This document shows, piece after piece, positions 40,729 through 49,862 of a DNA stretch of 64,000 nucleotides. Every line of letters starts with the position of its first letter. Position 1 is the first letter of the stretch. Position numbers and translations under genes: made by a program. The stretch comes from Salinigranum marinum (lineage in GTDB: Archaea; Halobacteriota; Halobacteria; Halobacteriales; Haloferacaceae). The notes under the pieces were generated by a model. That model saw only the letters and a program-made list of their open reading frames with translations. It did not search any database and was not told the DNA's origin. The stretch lies in assembly GCF_024228675.1 (NCBI RefSeq), contig NZ_CP100461.1, positions 2,601,398-2,665,397 of the forward strand. The letters run 5' to 3'.

Positions 40729-41934
40729 ATGTTCAACACACTCGACGACCTCCCCCCCGAACAGCGCGTGTTGGTCCGGCTCGACCTGAACTCGCCGATC
40801 GAAGACGGCGTCGTCCAAGACAACCGCCGCTTCGAGCGCCACGCCGAGACCGTCAGCGACCTCGCCGAGGCTGGCCACCGCGTCGTGCTCATGGCCCACC
40901 AGGGCCGTCCCGGCGACGACGACTTCGTCTCGCTCGAAGGGCACGCGGCGATCCTCGCCGACCACGCGGGCGTCGACGTCGGCTTCGTCGACTCGACGTT
41001 CGGCGACCCCGCGATCGAGGCGATCCGCGACCTCGGTGCGGGGGAGGTACTCCTCTTGGAGAACACGCGGATGACCGACGACGAACTCCCCGAGAAGGAG
41101 CCCGCGGAACACGCCGACAGCGCGTTCGTGTCGACGCTCGCCCCCGAGTTCGACGCGTACGTCAACGACGCGTACTCCGCCGGTCACCGCGCGCACGCCT
41201 CGCTCGTCGGCTTCCCGCTCGTGTTGCCCGCGTACGCCGGCCGCGTGATGGTCTCGGAGTACGAGGCCAACTCCGCCATCGCCACCCGTGAGTTCGAGGG
41301 GGACGTGACGATGGTCGTCGGCGGGACGAAGGCGACGGACGTCATCTCGGTGATGAACGCCATCGGCGACAAGGTCGACACCTTCTGTCTGGGCGGGATC
41401 GCCGGCGAACTGTTCCTCCGGGCGGCCGGGCACCCGGTCGGGAGAGACGTCGGCGACATGGCCCTGTTCGACGACCAGTGGGAGAAGAACCACGAGACCA
41501 TCGAGGCTCTCCTGGAGGAGCGTGGCGACGGGATCGAACTCGCCGCCGACCTCGCCTACGAGGACGAGGCGGGCGACCGGGCCGAGGTCAGGGTCGAGGC
41601 GATCGACGAGAAGGACCGCCCGTACCTCGACGTCGGCTCCGAGACCATCGCGGTGTACGAGCCCACGATCCGGGAGTCCGATGCCGTCTTCGTCAAGGGC
41701 GCGCTCGGGCTGTTCGAGGACGAACGGTTCTCGACGGGGACGGTCGGCGTCCTCGAAGCGATCGCCGACACCGACTGTTTCTCCGTTGTCGGCGGCGGCG
41801 ACACCTCCCGCGCGATCGAGATGTACGGGCTGAGCGAGGACGATTTCTCGCACGTCTCGATCGCCGGCGGCGCGTACATCCGGGCGCTGACGGGCGAACC
41901 GCTCGTCGCCGTGGAGTTGCTGAAGACGGAGTGA
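40729..41934 (+). CDS. pgk: Phosphoglycerate kinase
   Basis: The protein has 401 residues from ATG 40729 (MFNTLDDLPPEQRVLVRLDL). PGK signatures are LVRLDLNSPI, MAHQGRP, VNDAYSAGHRAHAS and the C-terminal nucleotide loop FSVVGGGDTSRAIEMYGL. It interconverts 1,3-bisphosphoglycerate + ADP and 3-phosphoglycerate + ATP. It lies directly behind gapA (187-bp gap) and ends 12 bp from the convergent type II gap gene. The longer open frame from 40591 does not match the family. A TATA-like CACTAAGTAC lies about 30 nt upstream. Confidence 0.97.
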   Translation: MFNTLDDLPPEQRVLVRLDLNSPIEDGVVQDNRRFERHAETVSDLAEAGHRVVLMAHQGRPGDDDFVSLEGHAAILADHAGVDVGFVDSTFGDPAIEAIRDLGAGEVLLLENTRMTDDELPEKEPAEHADSAFVSTLAPEFDAYVNDAYSAGHRAHASLVGFPLVLPAYAGRVMVSEYEANSAIATREFEGDVTMVVGGTKATDVISVMNAIGDKVDTFCLGGIAGELFLRAAGHPVGRDVGDMALFDDQWEKNHETIEALLEERGDGIELAADLAYEDEAGDRAEVRVEAIDEKDRPYLDVGSETIAVYEPTIRESDAVFVKGALGLFEDERFSTGTVGVLEAIADTDCFSVVGGGDTSRAIEMYGLSEDDFSHVSIAGGAYIRALTGEPLVAVELLKTE

Positions 41935-41946
41935 GGCGATCGAGAA

Positions 41947-43008
41947 TCAGTCGTCGGCCGGCGCGCGTTGCTTACTCAACCCCGCCGGATCACCGCTGAT
42001 GCCGACGCCGAGGGAGTCGTCGGTGCGCCGCATCGACTCGTCCTGCGGTTCGACCCCCATGACGGCGCGGATGGCGTCGACGTTCTCGGGGACGACGTCG
42101 GACTCCTGGTGGATGGCCTGGAAGAGGTACATATCGCGGCCGCGGACGGCGATCGACTCCCCCCAGATGCAGTTCTCCCAGAGGTCGCCGCGGGGTCGGC
42201 CGGCGTCGAGCGCGAAGTTCTTCAGCTTGCCGACGCCGTCGATGCCCATCCCCTCGGGGATGACGTAGAGGCGGTTCTCCCCCTCGAGGAGCGCCTGGAC
42301 GTGCGCGGCGGTGACGCGCTCGTCGAGCGTGACGTTCAGCGCGTGGACGTGCATCAGCGTCGCGGGCACCTTCAGGCCCATCGTGTCGATGTCGAGGTCG
42401 GCGAAGATCGTCTGGACGTCGGGACCGTGGTGGGAGGGGACGGAGATCGGGTTCGGGAGGATGTCGTTGATCGGGCCGCGGGTGTTCTGGCCGGGGTCGC
42501 CGCCGCGACGCACGAGGGTCGCGCGGACCTTCTCGACGCCGTACGCCTCCTGGAGGGGCGCGATGACCCGGGAGAGCCCCGTCGTGTTACAGGAGACGAC
42601 CCGCGCGTAGTCGGCATCGCCCGCGGCATCGAAGTTCGAGCGGGCGTTGAAGCTCACGTCGGCGACGTCGGGCGACTCCCCGCCCTGAAAGAGCGCCGGG
42701 GTGTCGTGCGTCTCGTACAGCTCCCTGTTCTCCGCGCCGACGCCGGAGGGCGTGGCGTCGACGACGATGTCCGCCTCCGCGACGAGTTCGTCGACCGCGC
42801 CGGCGAGTTCGATGCCCGCCTCGGCGAACAGCGGGGCGCGCTCGGGGATCGCGGCGTACATCGAGTATCCTCGGCGAACCGCCGCGTGTGCCTCGTAGTT
42901 CGGCTGCGTCTTCGCGACCCCGACGACCTCCATGTCGGGCTGTGCTGTGACCGCGTCCGCGACGCGTTTCCCGATCGTCCCGTAGCCGTTGACTCCGATC
43001 TTCAACAT
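41947..43008 (-). CDS. gapB: Glyceraldehyde-3-phosphate dehydrogenase, type II (archaeal type)
   Basis: The protein has 353 residues. Archaeal GAPDH features are the start [20 protein letters not shown], catalytic Cys140 in [26 protein letters not shown] and [15 protein letters not shown]. It catalyses the same reaction as type I but is unrelated in detail and is used for gluconeogenesis in Haloferax. It has a long acidic tail after residue 330 ([20 protein letters not shown]). It is convergent with pgk and has its own TATA box at 43031-43040. Confidence 0.97.
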   Translation of the reverse strand: MLKIGVNGYGTIGKRVADAVTAQPDMEVVGVAKTQPNYEAHAAVRRGYSMYAAIPERAPLFAEAGIELAGAVDELVAEADIVVDATPSGVGAENRELYETHDTPALFQGGESPDVADVSFNARSNFDAAGDADYARVVSCNTTGLSRVIAPLQEAYGVEKVRATLVRRGGDPGQNTRGPINDILPNPISVPSHHGPDVQTIFADLDIDTMGLKVPATLMHVHALNVTLDERVTAAHVQALLEGENRLYVIPEGMGIDGVGKLKNFALDAGRPRGDLWENCIWGESIAVRGRDMYLFQAIHQESDVVPENVDAIRAVMGVEPQDESMRRTDDSLGVGISGDPAGLSKQRAPADD

Positions 43009-43030
43009 ACCCGCTTATCGACGAGACAGG

Positions 43031-43040
43031 TAATTAGTTA
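43031..43040 (-). promoter_or_regulatory. TATA box of the type II gap gene
   Basis: TAATTAGTTA (plus-strand letters) is centred about 28 nt before the minus-strand ATG at 43008, so the transcript is leaderless. Confidence 0.6.
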
Positions 43041-43196
43041 TTTCGGACCCTAACACGGAGAAATTAACCCCTGGACGAGTAACGGATCCGATGTTTTCGC
43101 CGCGCGAGCGGTAAGATCCGCGGCGACGGTCGTGGATGAAAGGGTCGATTCGCGGGAGGGGGAAGAGCTAACAGAGTCCGCGGCTTTCGCGGCGGT

Positions 43197-44150
43197 ATGG
43201 ACGTGTCCGACACCGCGCTCGACGAGGCCGCCGCGACGGCCGTCCGACAGTGTCTCGCCGTCGCGCCGGGGGAAGCGTTCGTGGTCGTGACCGACGACAA
43301 GCGCCGCCCGATCGGGGAGCGCCTCTACGAGGCCGGCCGCGAGGTGACCGACGACGTCGTACTCCTGCGGTATCCGCCGGGGCCGCAACACGGGGCGGAG
43401 CCCCCGGGAGCGGTCGCGGCGGCGATGCGCGACGCGGACGTCTTCGTCGCGCCGACGACGAAGAGCCTGAGCCACACCCGCGCCCGCTCGGCCGCCTGCG
43501 AGAACGGGGCGCGCGGCGCGACGATGCCCGGGATCACGGAGGAGGTGATGATCGCGGGGCTGGACGCCGACTACGAGGCCATCGCCCGGCACTGCCGCGA
43601 CGTGTTCGAGCAGGTCTCGGGGGCGACGGAGATACGGGTGACGACCGAGGCGGGGACGGACATCACGTTCGAGCCGGGCGACCGTGAGTGGCGCTCGGAT
43701 ACGGGCCTCGTCCACGACGCGGGGGCGTTCTCGAACCTCCCCGCGGGCGAGGTGTTCGTCTCGCCCGAGACCGCCTCGGGAACGTACGTCGTCGACGGGA
43801 CGATGATGCCGCACGGCCTCTTGGACCACGAACTCCGGTTCGCGGTCGAAGACGGCTCCGTGACCGACATTTCGGACGACGCCGTGCGCGAACAGGTCGA
43901 AGCGGGTGCCGAGTCGGTGGGGAAGGACGCGTACAACCTCGCGGAACTCGGCATCGGGACGAACGTAGGCGTCTCCGAACTCGTCGGTTCGGTGCTCTTG
44001 GACGAGAAGGCCGCCGGAACGGTCCACATCGCCATCGGCGACGACGCCTCGATCGGCGGTGACACGGAGGCACCGCTCCACTTAGACGGGATCGTTCGGG
44101 AGCCGACCGTCTACGCCGACGGGGAGGAAGTGGAACTTCCGCGAGCGTAA
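43197..44150 (+). CDS. M29-like aminopeptidase (AmpS/leucyl aminopeptidase family)
   Basis: The protein has 317 residues. Segments typical for the family are FVVVTDDKRRPIGERLYEAG at the N-terminus, DADVFVAPTTKSLSHTRARS, GATMPGITEEVM and the metal region NLPAGEVFVSPETASGTYVV plus ELGIGTNVGVSELVGSVLLD with conserved Glu residues near the C-terminus. The usual M29 His ligands late in the chain are present only in part (TVHIAIGDD ... PLHLDGIV), so activity should be treated as probable. The gene neighbourhood (gap-II, then this gene, then the HVO_0476-type protein) matches Haloferax. Confidence 0.85.
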   Translation: MDVSDTALDEAAATAVRQCLAVAPGEAFVVVTDDKRRPIGERLYEAGREVTDDVVLLRYPPGPQHGAEPPGAVAAAMRDADVFVAPTTKSLSHTRARSAACENGARGATMPGITEEVMIAGLDADYEAIARHCRDVFEQVSGATEIRVTTEAGTDITFEPGDREWRSDTGLVHDAGAFSNLPAGEVFVSPETASGTYVVDGTMMPHGLLDHELRFAVEDGSVTDISDDAVREQVEAGAESVGKDAYNLAELGIGTNVGVSELVGSVLLDEKAAGTVHIAIGDDASIGGDTEAPLHLDGIVREPTVYADGEEVELPRA

Positions 44151-44490
44151 CCGGCGGCGGGTCGAGTCGAACGACGGCCGGACCGTCCGCTCCGAGAGCG
44201 CGGCTTGCGGTGGCGCGGCCGAGGCGACACGAGGTCGCCTCGCCGCGCGAGGGATGAGGACACGAGCGCACGGAGTAAGCGAGTGTCCGAATCGGCTGGG
44301 GAGGGGATGGCTGAAACTGCCCTGGCGACCGGATCGGACAGCCGTCGTCCGTTCCCGACTGATTCTCTCCCCTGCCGACACCCGTGCGTGTTCGGTGGAT
44401 CGACCTGTCTCGGGTGACGAGCCGTGCCACTTGCACCCACGGAACCGGCGAAACGTGCCCTTTTCACGGGTGGACGGAGTACGAGGGCGT
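44151..44490. repeat. Intergenic region with dispersed repeat, copy A
   Basis: There is no gene in 340 bp. Bases 44201-44306 hold a copy (minus orientation) of a repeat also present at 45.3, 51.7 and 55.6 kb. Its hallmark, read on the minus strand, is CCTCCCCAGCCGATTCGGAC, then a palindromic CTCGCTTACTCCGTGCGCTCG-like core and a GAGGCGAC/GTCGCCTC hairpin. TATA-like CCCTTTTC near 44457-44464 belongs to the next gene. Confidence 0.6.
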
Positions 44491-45156
44491 ATGAGCACGA
44501 TTCCCGACGCCGGCGAGCGCGTGCCGCTCGCCTGCCCGTCCTGTTCGCCGGGCGAGCAGACTGTCCACGAGATCATCAAGCCGGACGGCCAGTCGACGGT
44601 CCGCTGTACCGAGTGCGGTCACGTCCACAAGGAGAAGATCGAGAAACCCCGCGAGATCCCGGTCGACGTCGTCGTCTCGCAGGACGGCGACTCGCTGTCG
44701 ACGACGGTCGACGCCCCCACCGAAGAGGACGTCGCGGTGGGCGAGGAGTTCATCGTCGACACGCCCGAGGCGCTGATGCAGGTCCGGATCACCGCGCTCG
44801 AAGTCGGTCCCGAACAGCGCGTCGACGAGGCCGTGGTCGCGGACGTCGACACGATCTGGGCGCGGGTGGTGGACAACGTCACGGTGAACGTCACGATCCA
44901 CCCGAACGACACCAGGACGGACGCCTCGCGCAGCCTGAAGATGCAGGTTCCCGGCGACCACGAGTTCGTCGTCGGCGAGGTCGAATCGGCCGGCGGCGAG
45001 GAATTCGAGATCGACGGCATCCACGTCCGCACCGACGCCGACGCGGCCGACTACCGCTTCGACAAGTTCGATCACGACGGCGACATGGTGTTCGCGAAGG
45101 ACGTCAAACGCCTCTACGGGCGCGACACCACGACCGCGGCGTGGTCCGCCTGGTAG
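44491..45156 (+). CDS. HVO_0476-family zinc-finger protein
   Basis: The 221-residue protein matches the haloarchaeal HVO_0476 family. The N-terminal zinc ribbon has CPSC (residues 15-18) and CTEC (39-42) knuckles, followed by a beta-rich domain with VTVNVTIHPNDTRTDASRSL and ending in FDKFDHDGDMVFAKDVKRLY. Such proteins resemble the zinc-ribbon/OB-fold group and may bind RNA, but no function is established. It starts at ATG 44491, with a likely TATA element about 29 nt upstream. Confidence 0.9.
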   Translation: MSTIPDAGERVPLACPSCSPGEQTVHEIIKPDGQSTVRCTECGHVHKEKIEKPREIPVDVVVSQDGDSLSTTVDAPTEEDVAVGEEFIVDTPEALMQVRITALEVGPEQRVDEAVVADVDTIWARVVDNVTVNVTIHPNDTRTDASRSLKMQVPGDHEFVVGEVESAGGEEFEIDGIHVRTDADAADYRFDKFDHDGDMVFAKDVKRLYGRDTTTAAWSAW

Positions 45157-45285
45157 AACGGCTGTAGGGATCGGTTCGAGTTCGTTCCGGGGTTCTTCCG
45201 TTCGTTCGACACGCTCACCGAGAGACTGGTTGCCGTGAGCCCGGGTCGTCGTGCGTCGATCGACGGTCGCCAGCGCGGGTACGGC

Positions 45286-45525
45286 CACACCCTCCACAGC
45301 CGAGTCCTTCGTGCCCTCACTCCGTTCGGTCACTCAGTCGTCCACCGAAGCGACGCGCTCGCTTCGAGCCGTTCGGTCGTTCGCGCCGCTCGCTCCCGAA
45401 GCCCTCGCGCGACGAGGGCCGGTGAGACCTTCGGCCTCGCTGCTTCCCGTTCACGCCGTCGCCGGCGGTTCGCGGGAACGACCCGGAGTCGCCTCGGCCG
45501 CGCCACCGCACGCCTGGCGGGGCCG
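45286..45525. repeat. Intergenic dispersed repeat, copy B (partly degenerate)
   Basis: The 440-bp gap between 45157 and 45596 contains no gene. Bases 45286-45525 start CACACCCTCCACAGCCGA like copy C, then contain several CTCACTCCGTTCGG/CTCGCTTCGAGCC palindromic blocks, and end GTCGCCTCGGCCGCGCCACC, which matches copy A. It is a longer, rearranged version of the repeat. Confidence 0.6.
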
Positions 45526-45596
45526 TGACCGATCGGTGCCGGCCCGTTCCCACCCCAACCATTTTACCACTGCATCATACTACCTAGTAATACACT

Positions 45597-46526
45597 ATGA
45601 GTTCGGACGATCGCACGTTCAGCGACGTCGGCGAGGCACAGGTGACGCGGGCAATCGGCCAGGAGTGGACCGAGGAGTTCATGGACTTCTCCGACAGCGA
45701 CGTGATCGTCGTCGGCGGGGGGCCATCGGGGCTGATGGCGGGGAAGGAACTGGCCGAGCGGGGGGTGAAGACGATGATCGTCGAGAAGAACAACTATCTC
45801 GGCGGCGGCTTCTGGCTCGGCGGCTTCCTGATGAACAAGGTGACCGTCCGCTCGCCGGCGGAGTCGGTGCTCGACGACCTCGACGTCGACTACAAGCCCG
45901 CCCGGGACACGGAGGGGCTGTACGTCGCCAACGGCCCGGAGGCGTGTTCGGGGCTGATCAAGGCCGCCTGCGACGCGGGGGCGAAGACACAGAACATGAC
46001 CGAGTTCACCGACGTCGTCATCCGCGAGGATCACCGCGTGGGCGGCATCGTGATGAACTGGACGCCGGTCCACGCCCTCCCGCGCGAGATCACCTGCGTC
46101 GACCCGATCGCCGTCGAGGGGGAGTTGGTGATCGACGCGACGGGTCACGACGCCGTCGCCGTCTCGAAGCTCCAAGAGCGCGGCGTCCTCGACGCCCCGG
46201 GGCTCTCGCACGCCGCGGAGCACAACACCGGGATGGACCAGACCGACGAGGGACAGTACGGCGCGCCCGGCCACGACTCGCCCGGCCACGACTCGATGTG
46301 GGTCGGCGAGAGCGAGGACGCCGTCGTCGAACACACCGGCCTCGTCCACGACGGCCTGATCGCCACCGGGATGGCGGTGGCGACGACGTACGGGCTCCCC
46401 CGGATGGGACCGACGTTCGGCGCGATGCTCCTCTCGGGTAAGCGCGCCGCACAGGCCGCGATCGACGAACTGGGCGTCGACGCGCCGGACGTGGAGATGA
46501 CGGCGCGCACGCCCGCCGACGACTGA
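45597..46526 (+). CDS. thi4: Thiazole synthase Thi4 (thiamine biosynthesis)
   Basis: The protein has 309 residues. The dinucleotide-binding start [20 protein letters not shown] is followed by [18 protein letters not shown] and [18 protein letters not shown]-type segments of Thi4. It makes the thiazole precursor from NAD and glycine. Methanogen Thi4 uses free sulfide, whereas fungal and Haloferax Thi4 donate sulfur from an active-site Cys; here Cys167 in [10 protein letters not shown] is the corresponding residue, so this is probably the suicide, Cys-dependent type. A small repeat GHDSPGHDS lies around residues 223-231. AT-rich DNA with a TATA element lies directly upstream; no TPP riboswitch is visible. 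Confidence 0.93.
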   Translation: MSSDDRTFSDVGEAQVTRAIGQEWTEEFMDFSDSDVIVVGGGPSGLMAGKELAERGVKTMIVEKNNYLGGGFWLGGFLMNKVTVRSPAESVLDDLDVDYKPARDTEGLYVANGPEACSGLIKAACDAGAKTQNMTEFTDVVIREDHRVGGIVMNWTPVHALPREITCVDPIAVEGELVIDATGHDAVAVSKLQERGVLDAPGLSHAAEHNTGMDQTDEGQYGAPGHDSPGHDSMWVGESEDAVVEHTGLVHDGLIATGMAVATTYGLPRMGPTFGAMLLSGKRAAQAAIDELGVDAPDVEMTARTPADD

Positions 46527-46552
46527 CCAGACGGGGAACGAGCGAGCGTCGC

Positions 46553-47332
46553 ATGGTCGACACCGTCGTCCTCTACCGCGCGCCCACGACCGCCGCGGAC
46601 GCCGAGGAGATCGGCGCATGGCTCCGCGAGCGGCTCGATCCGGCGGTCGACGTGCGGGTCCGCGAACGCTTCCTCGCGCGCGCCGCCGACGGCGAGAGCC
46701 GCACCGACCTGGCCGAGTCGTTCGCCGCGGCCCGCGTCCACTCGCCGTTCGAGCGCGACACCGGGACGGCGATGCTCGGCGTCGTCCGCTACGAGGAGCG
46801 TGTGCTCGCCGATCCGGACCGCGGCGGCGGCGTCCTGTACGACGGCCGCGCACTCCAGCGCGCGCTGAACGCCCGGCTTTCCTCGAGCGAAGCGCCGCTG
46901 TCGACCGTACACGTCGCCCTCGTCGACCGGGCCATGGCAACGTGGGGCGATCACGACGGCCGCTGGCACAAGCGCGTGAACGTCCTCGGACAGCCCGCGC
47001 TGGTGTCGGTGCCGGGGCTGTACGAGGCACCCGCCAGGCCCGAGGCGTACTACCGGGAGCAGGGAGCCCACGCGATGCTGTCGGGCGACGCGCCGCCCCG
47101 TGAGGTGCTCGAATCCGTCGTCGACGGCGACTTTCTGATCGACGACGACCCCCGAACGACCGAGGCGCTGAAAGGGTACGTCCTCCAGGCGGTCCACTAC
47201 GTCGAGACGGGCGAGGCGTTCTGTGACACCGACGCGTGCCGCCTCGCCGACTCCCACAGACAGCCCGGCGTCGTCGAGGCGCAGCTTCGAGAGCCGGCGT
47301 TCTGCGAGCGCCACGCCGCCCGGTACGGGTAG
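46553..47332 (+). CDS. DUF6775-like protein (putative metallopeptidase)
   Basis: The protein has 259 residues. The chain starts MVDTVVLYRAPTTAADAEEI and contains DHDGRWHKRVNVLGQPALVS and VPGLYEAPARPEAYYREQG, which I associate with an archaeal family annotated as putative metallopeptidase (DUF6775). The C-terminal AFCDTDACRLADSH holds a Cys/His cluster and may be a metal site. No canonical HExxH motif is present, so enzymatic activity is not supported by the sequence. It lies 26 bp behind thi4 and could be co-transcribed; a link to thiamine synthesis is not implied. Confidence 0.75.
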   Translation: MVDTVVLYRAPTTAADAEEIGAWLRERLDPAVDVRVRERFLARAADGESRTDLAESFAAARVHSPFERDTGTAMLGVVRYEERVLADPDRGGGVLYDGRALQRALNARLSSSEAPLSTVHVALVDRAMATWGDHDGRWHKRVNVLGQPALVSVPGLYEAPARPEAYYREQGAHAMLSGDAPPREVLESVVDGDFLIDDDPRTTEALKGYVLQAVHYVETGEAFCDTDACRLADSHRQPGVVEAQLREPAFCERHAARYG

Positions 47333-47377
47333 GCGGCCACGACAAGTTGTAACACAGTCGGCGTCGTACGCCCGGCC

Positions 47378-48037
47378 ATGGGGCACACCCCCGAGGACCT
47401 CGACGCCGCCCGCGATCGGCTCGTCGACCAGCTCGTCGAACGGGGCCACGTCGAGCGCGGGGCGACGGCGCGGGCGCTCCGGGCGGTCCCGCGACACGAG
47501 TTCGTCCCGGGAGGGAGCCGGCGACGGGCGTACGAGGATCGGCCGCTCTCGATCGGCAACGGCCAGACGATCAGCGCGCCGCACATGGTCGCGATCATGA
47601 CCGACCTGCTCGCACTCGAACGGGGCGACCGCGTGCTGGAGATCGGGACGGGCTGTGGCTATCACGCCGCCGTCGTGAGCGAGATCGTCGGGCCGGGGAA
47701 CGTCTACAGCGTCGAGTACGACGCCGAACTCGCCCGCGAGAGCCGGACCCGGCTGGCGCGGCTCGGCTACGACGTCCACGTCCGCCACGGCGACGGCTTC
47801 GCGGGCTGGCCCGAGCACGCGCCGTACGACCGAGCGTACCTCACCTGCGCGCCCGCGAGCGTGCCCGAAGCGGTCGTCCGCCAGGTCGGATCGGGCGGCC
47901 GCGTCGTCGCCCCCGAGGGGAAGCACGTTCAGACGCTCGTCGTGTTGACGCCGACGGAGACGGACATCGAGCGGGAGACGCACGGTCGGGTTCGGTTCGT
48001 GCCGATGCGCGGCGAAGCCGACGCGACGAACGGGTAG
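47378..48037 (+). CDS. pcm: Protein-L-isoaspartate O-methyltransferase
   Basis: The protein has 219 residues. RALRAVPRHEFVP and the active-site loop SIGNGQTISAPHMVA are followed by the SAM motif VLEIGTGCGYHAAVV (about 87-101) and late motif EGKHVQTLVVL. PCMT methylates isoaspartyl residues so they can be repaired. Complete. It is followed by a methyltransferase gene and a second Pcm-like gene. Confidence 0.95.
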   Translation: MGHTPEDLDAARDRLVDQLVERGHVERGATARALRAVPRHEFVPGGSRRRAYEDRPLSIGNGQTISAPHMVAIMTDLLALERGDRVLEIGTGCGYHAAVVSEIVGPGNVYSVEYDAELARESRTRLARLGYDVHVRHGDGFAGWPEHAPYDRAYLTCAPASVPEAVVRQVGSGGRVVAPEGKHVQTLVVLTPTETDIERETHGRVRFVPMRGEADATNG

Positions 48038-48122
48038 TCGACGCGGTGTGGACGGGCACGACGGCCGACAGCGGCTGGCTGCCGACGGCCGCGTTTTTCA
48101 ATCGGGAGTACACAGGACGCGT

Positions 48123-49088
48123 ATGCCGACCCGAGACGGCCCCGGGCCCGACCACGAGGAGCTGTTGTTGCTGTGGAGCGCCCGCCGGACGGGCGTGCTC
48201 GACGCGCTCACGACGACGGCCGGGACGGCCGACGGCGTCGCCGCCGAGACCGAACTCGATCGCGCGACGGCCGCACGATTCGTGCGGACCCTGGCCGACT
48301 ACGGCTACCTGCGGCGTGTCGGCGAGGAGTACGAGCCGACGAACCGCGCGCTGGGGTTTCTCGCGACGCGTGACGTCCGGTCGATCGGCGCGACCCCGCG
48401 GGCGCTCGATCTGCTCGATTCGATCGCCGACCTCGGGGCCGAGGACGGCGGATCGCGGGACGATGCGGCCGGAGACGCCGACGAGCCCGACGTGTCCAGC
48501 GAACGGCTCCGCCACCGGCTAGGTGCACAGGTCGCGCGCCCCGCCGGCGAGGTTCGGGCGGGTGTCACCGCCGCGGTCGACGCCGCGCCCGACGCCGAGC
48601 GGGTCGTCGACGTGTACGGGGGGGCGGGCCGGTACGCCGCCGAGTTCGCCCGTCGCGGCCACGGGGCGACGCTGGTCGACTCCGCGCGAGTCCTCGACGC
48701 CGTCGGCCCGATGCTCGCCGGCCAGGACGTCGAGACGGTCGTCGCCGAGCGCGCCACGGCCGTTCCGGTCGACAACGCGGACCTCGCGGTCCTCGCTGGC
48801 GTCGTCCAGCGTCGTTCACCCGAATCGAACCGCGCGCTCCTCCGGTCGACCCACGACGCGCTCGGCCCCGGCGGAGCCGTCGTGGTGCTCGAACCCCTCC
48901 GCGGCCGGTCGGCGAGGGCACGACGCGTCGCGGTCGAACGCCTCGCCGTCGGCCGAGGAGACGCCTACGCGGCGGAGACGGTCGAAGGCTGGCTCGACGA
49001 GGCAGGCTTCGTCGACCGGGAGACGCGCGACGTGTCGGGCACCGATCAGGGGGCGGTCGTCGGCCGCCGCGAGCGTGGCGTTGATTAG
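48123..49088 (+). CDS. SAM-dependent methyltransferase with N-terminal winged helix
   Basis: The protein has 321 residues from ATG 48123. The N-terminal winged helix (about 25-75: TADGVAAETELDRATAARFV) is the dimerisation/DNA-like module of O-methyltransferases. The Rossmann part has RVVDVYGGAGRYAAEFARRG as the SAM loop (about 160-179) and a late GPGGAVVVLEPLRGR. It is similar to haloarchaeal class I methyltransferases annotated without substrate. It lies between the two Pcm genes on the same strand, 85 and 21 bp away. Confidence 0.82.
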   Translation: MPTRDGPGPDHEELLLLWSARRTGVLDALTTTAGTADGVAAETELDRATAARFVRTLADYGYLRRVGEEYEPTNRALGFLATRDVRSIGATPRALDLLDSIADLGAEDGGSRDDAAGDADEPDVSSERLRHRLGAQVARPAGEVRAGVTAAVDAAPDAERVVDVYGGAGRYAAEFARRGHGATLVDSARVLDAVGPMLAGQDVETVVAERATAVPVDNADLAVLAGVVQRRSPESNRALLRSTHDALGPGGAVVVLEPLRGRSARARRVAVERLAVGRGDAYAAETVEGWLDEAGFVDRETRDVSGTDQGAVVGRRERGVD

Positions 49089-49109
49089 TGTCGGGGGCCG
49101 AGCGGGGGT

Positions 49110-49850
49110 ATGGACATCGCGGTGGTGCGTGACGACATGGTCGACGGCCTCGAACAGGCCCTCGACCTCGACGCCGACGTCGCCCACGCCATGCGGACCG
49201 TCCCGCGCCACGAGTTCGTCGACGACCGCCCGTACGACAACCGCTCGTCGGAGCACGAGGGGACGCGCGTGCTCGCGCCGAAGCTCGCCGCGCGCCTGCT
49301 CGGCGCGCTCGCGGTCGACGGCGACGAGGAGGTGCTCGTGGTCGGCGCGGGCGTGGGGTACACGGCCGCCGTGCTGGCCGAACTCGTCGGCTCCCAGCGC
49401 GTCCACGCGGTCGACATCGTCCGGTCGGTCGTGTACGACGCGCGCCGCAACCTCGCACACGCCGGCTACGACGGCGTCCTCGTCGACTGTCGGGACGGCG
49501 CGGACGGCCTCCCCGAGTACGCACCCTACGACCGGGTGCTCGTCGAGGCCGGCGCGGTCCGCCCGCCGCGGCGGCTCCTCGGCCAACTCGCGCCCGACGG
49601 ACGGCTCGTCATGCCACTCGGCGGCGGCGGCACCTCACAGCGGCTCGTCGCCGTCGCGGACGACGGGGCCGACGGCGAGGTCGTCGCGGAGTTCGGCCCC
49701 GTCGCCTTCCGCCCGCTCCTGATCGACGGGGAACAGCGCCGGTCGCCGCGCAACCGGACCGAGCGCGAGGACGCCGAGTTCGCCCGGCAGGGCTACTTCG
49801 CGCCCACCGGCTGGGAGCAGGAGTGGATCGACTGGGATGAACATCTCTGA
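49110..49850 (+). CDS. Second Pcm-like methyltransferase (divergent paralogue)
   Basis: The protein has 246 residues. The order of features matches PCMT: AHAMRTVPRHEFVDDRPYDN, SAM loop VLVVGAGVGYTAAVLAELVG, RDGADGLPEYAPYDRVLVEA and the C-terminal extension EREDAEFARQGYFAPTGWEQ. The catalytic loop GQTISAP of true PCMT is replaced by EGTRVLAP, so the substrate is probably different. Tandem true and divergent Pcm genes are a haloarchaeal arrangement. Confidence 0.88.
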   Translation: MDIAVVRDDMVDGLEQALDLDADVAHAMRTVPRHEFVDDRPYDNRSSEHEGTRVLAPKLAARLLGALAVDGDEEVLVVGAGVGYTAAVLAELVGSQRVHAVDIVRSVVYDARRNLAHAGYDGVLVDCRDGADGLPEYAPYDRVLVEAGAVRPPRRLLGQLAPDGRLVMPLGGGGTSQRLVAVADDGADGEVVAEFGPVAFRPLLIDGEQRRSPRNRTEREDAEFARQGYFAPTGWEQEWIDWDEHL

Positions 49851-49862
49851 TTCGACGTACTG

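Noticed and set aside
45526-45596. TPP riboswitch before thi4
   Set aside because: The AT-rich leader is too short and lacks the conserved THI-element sequences.
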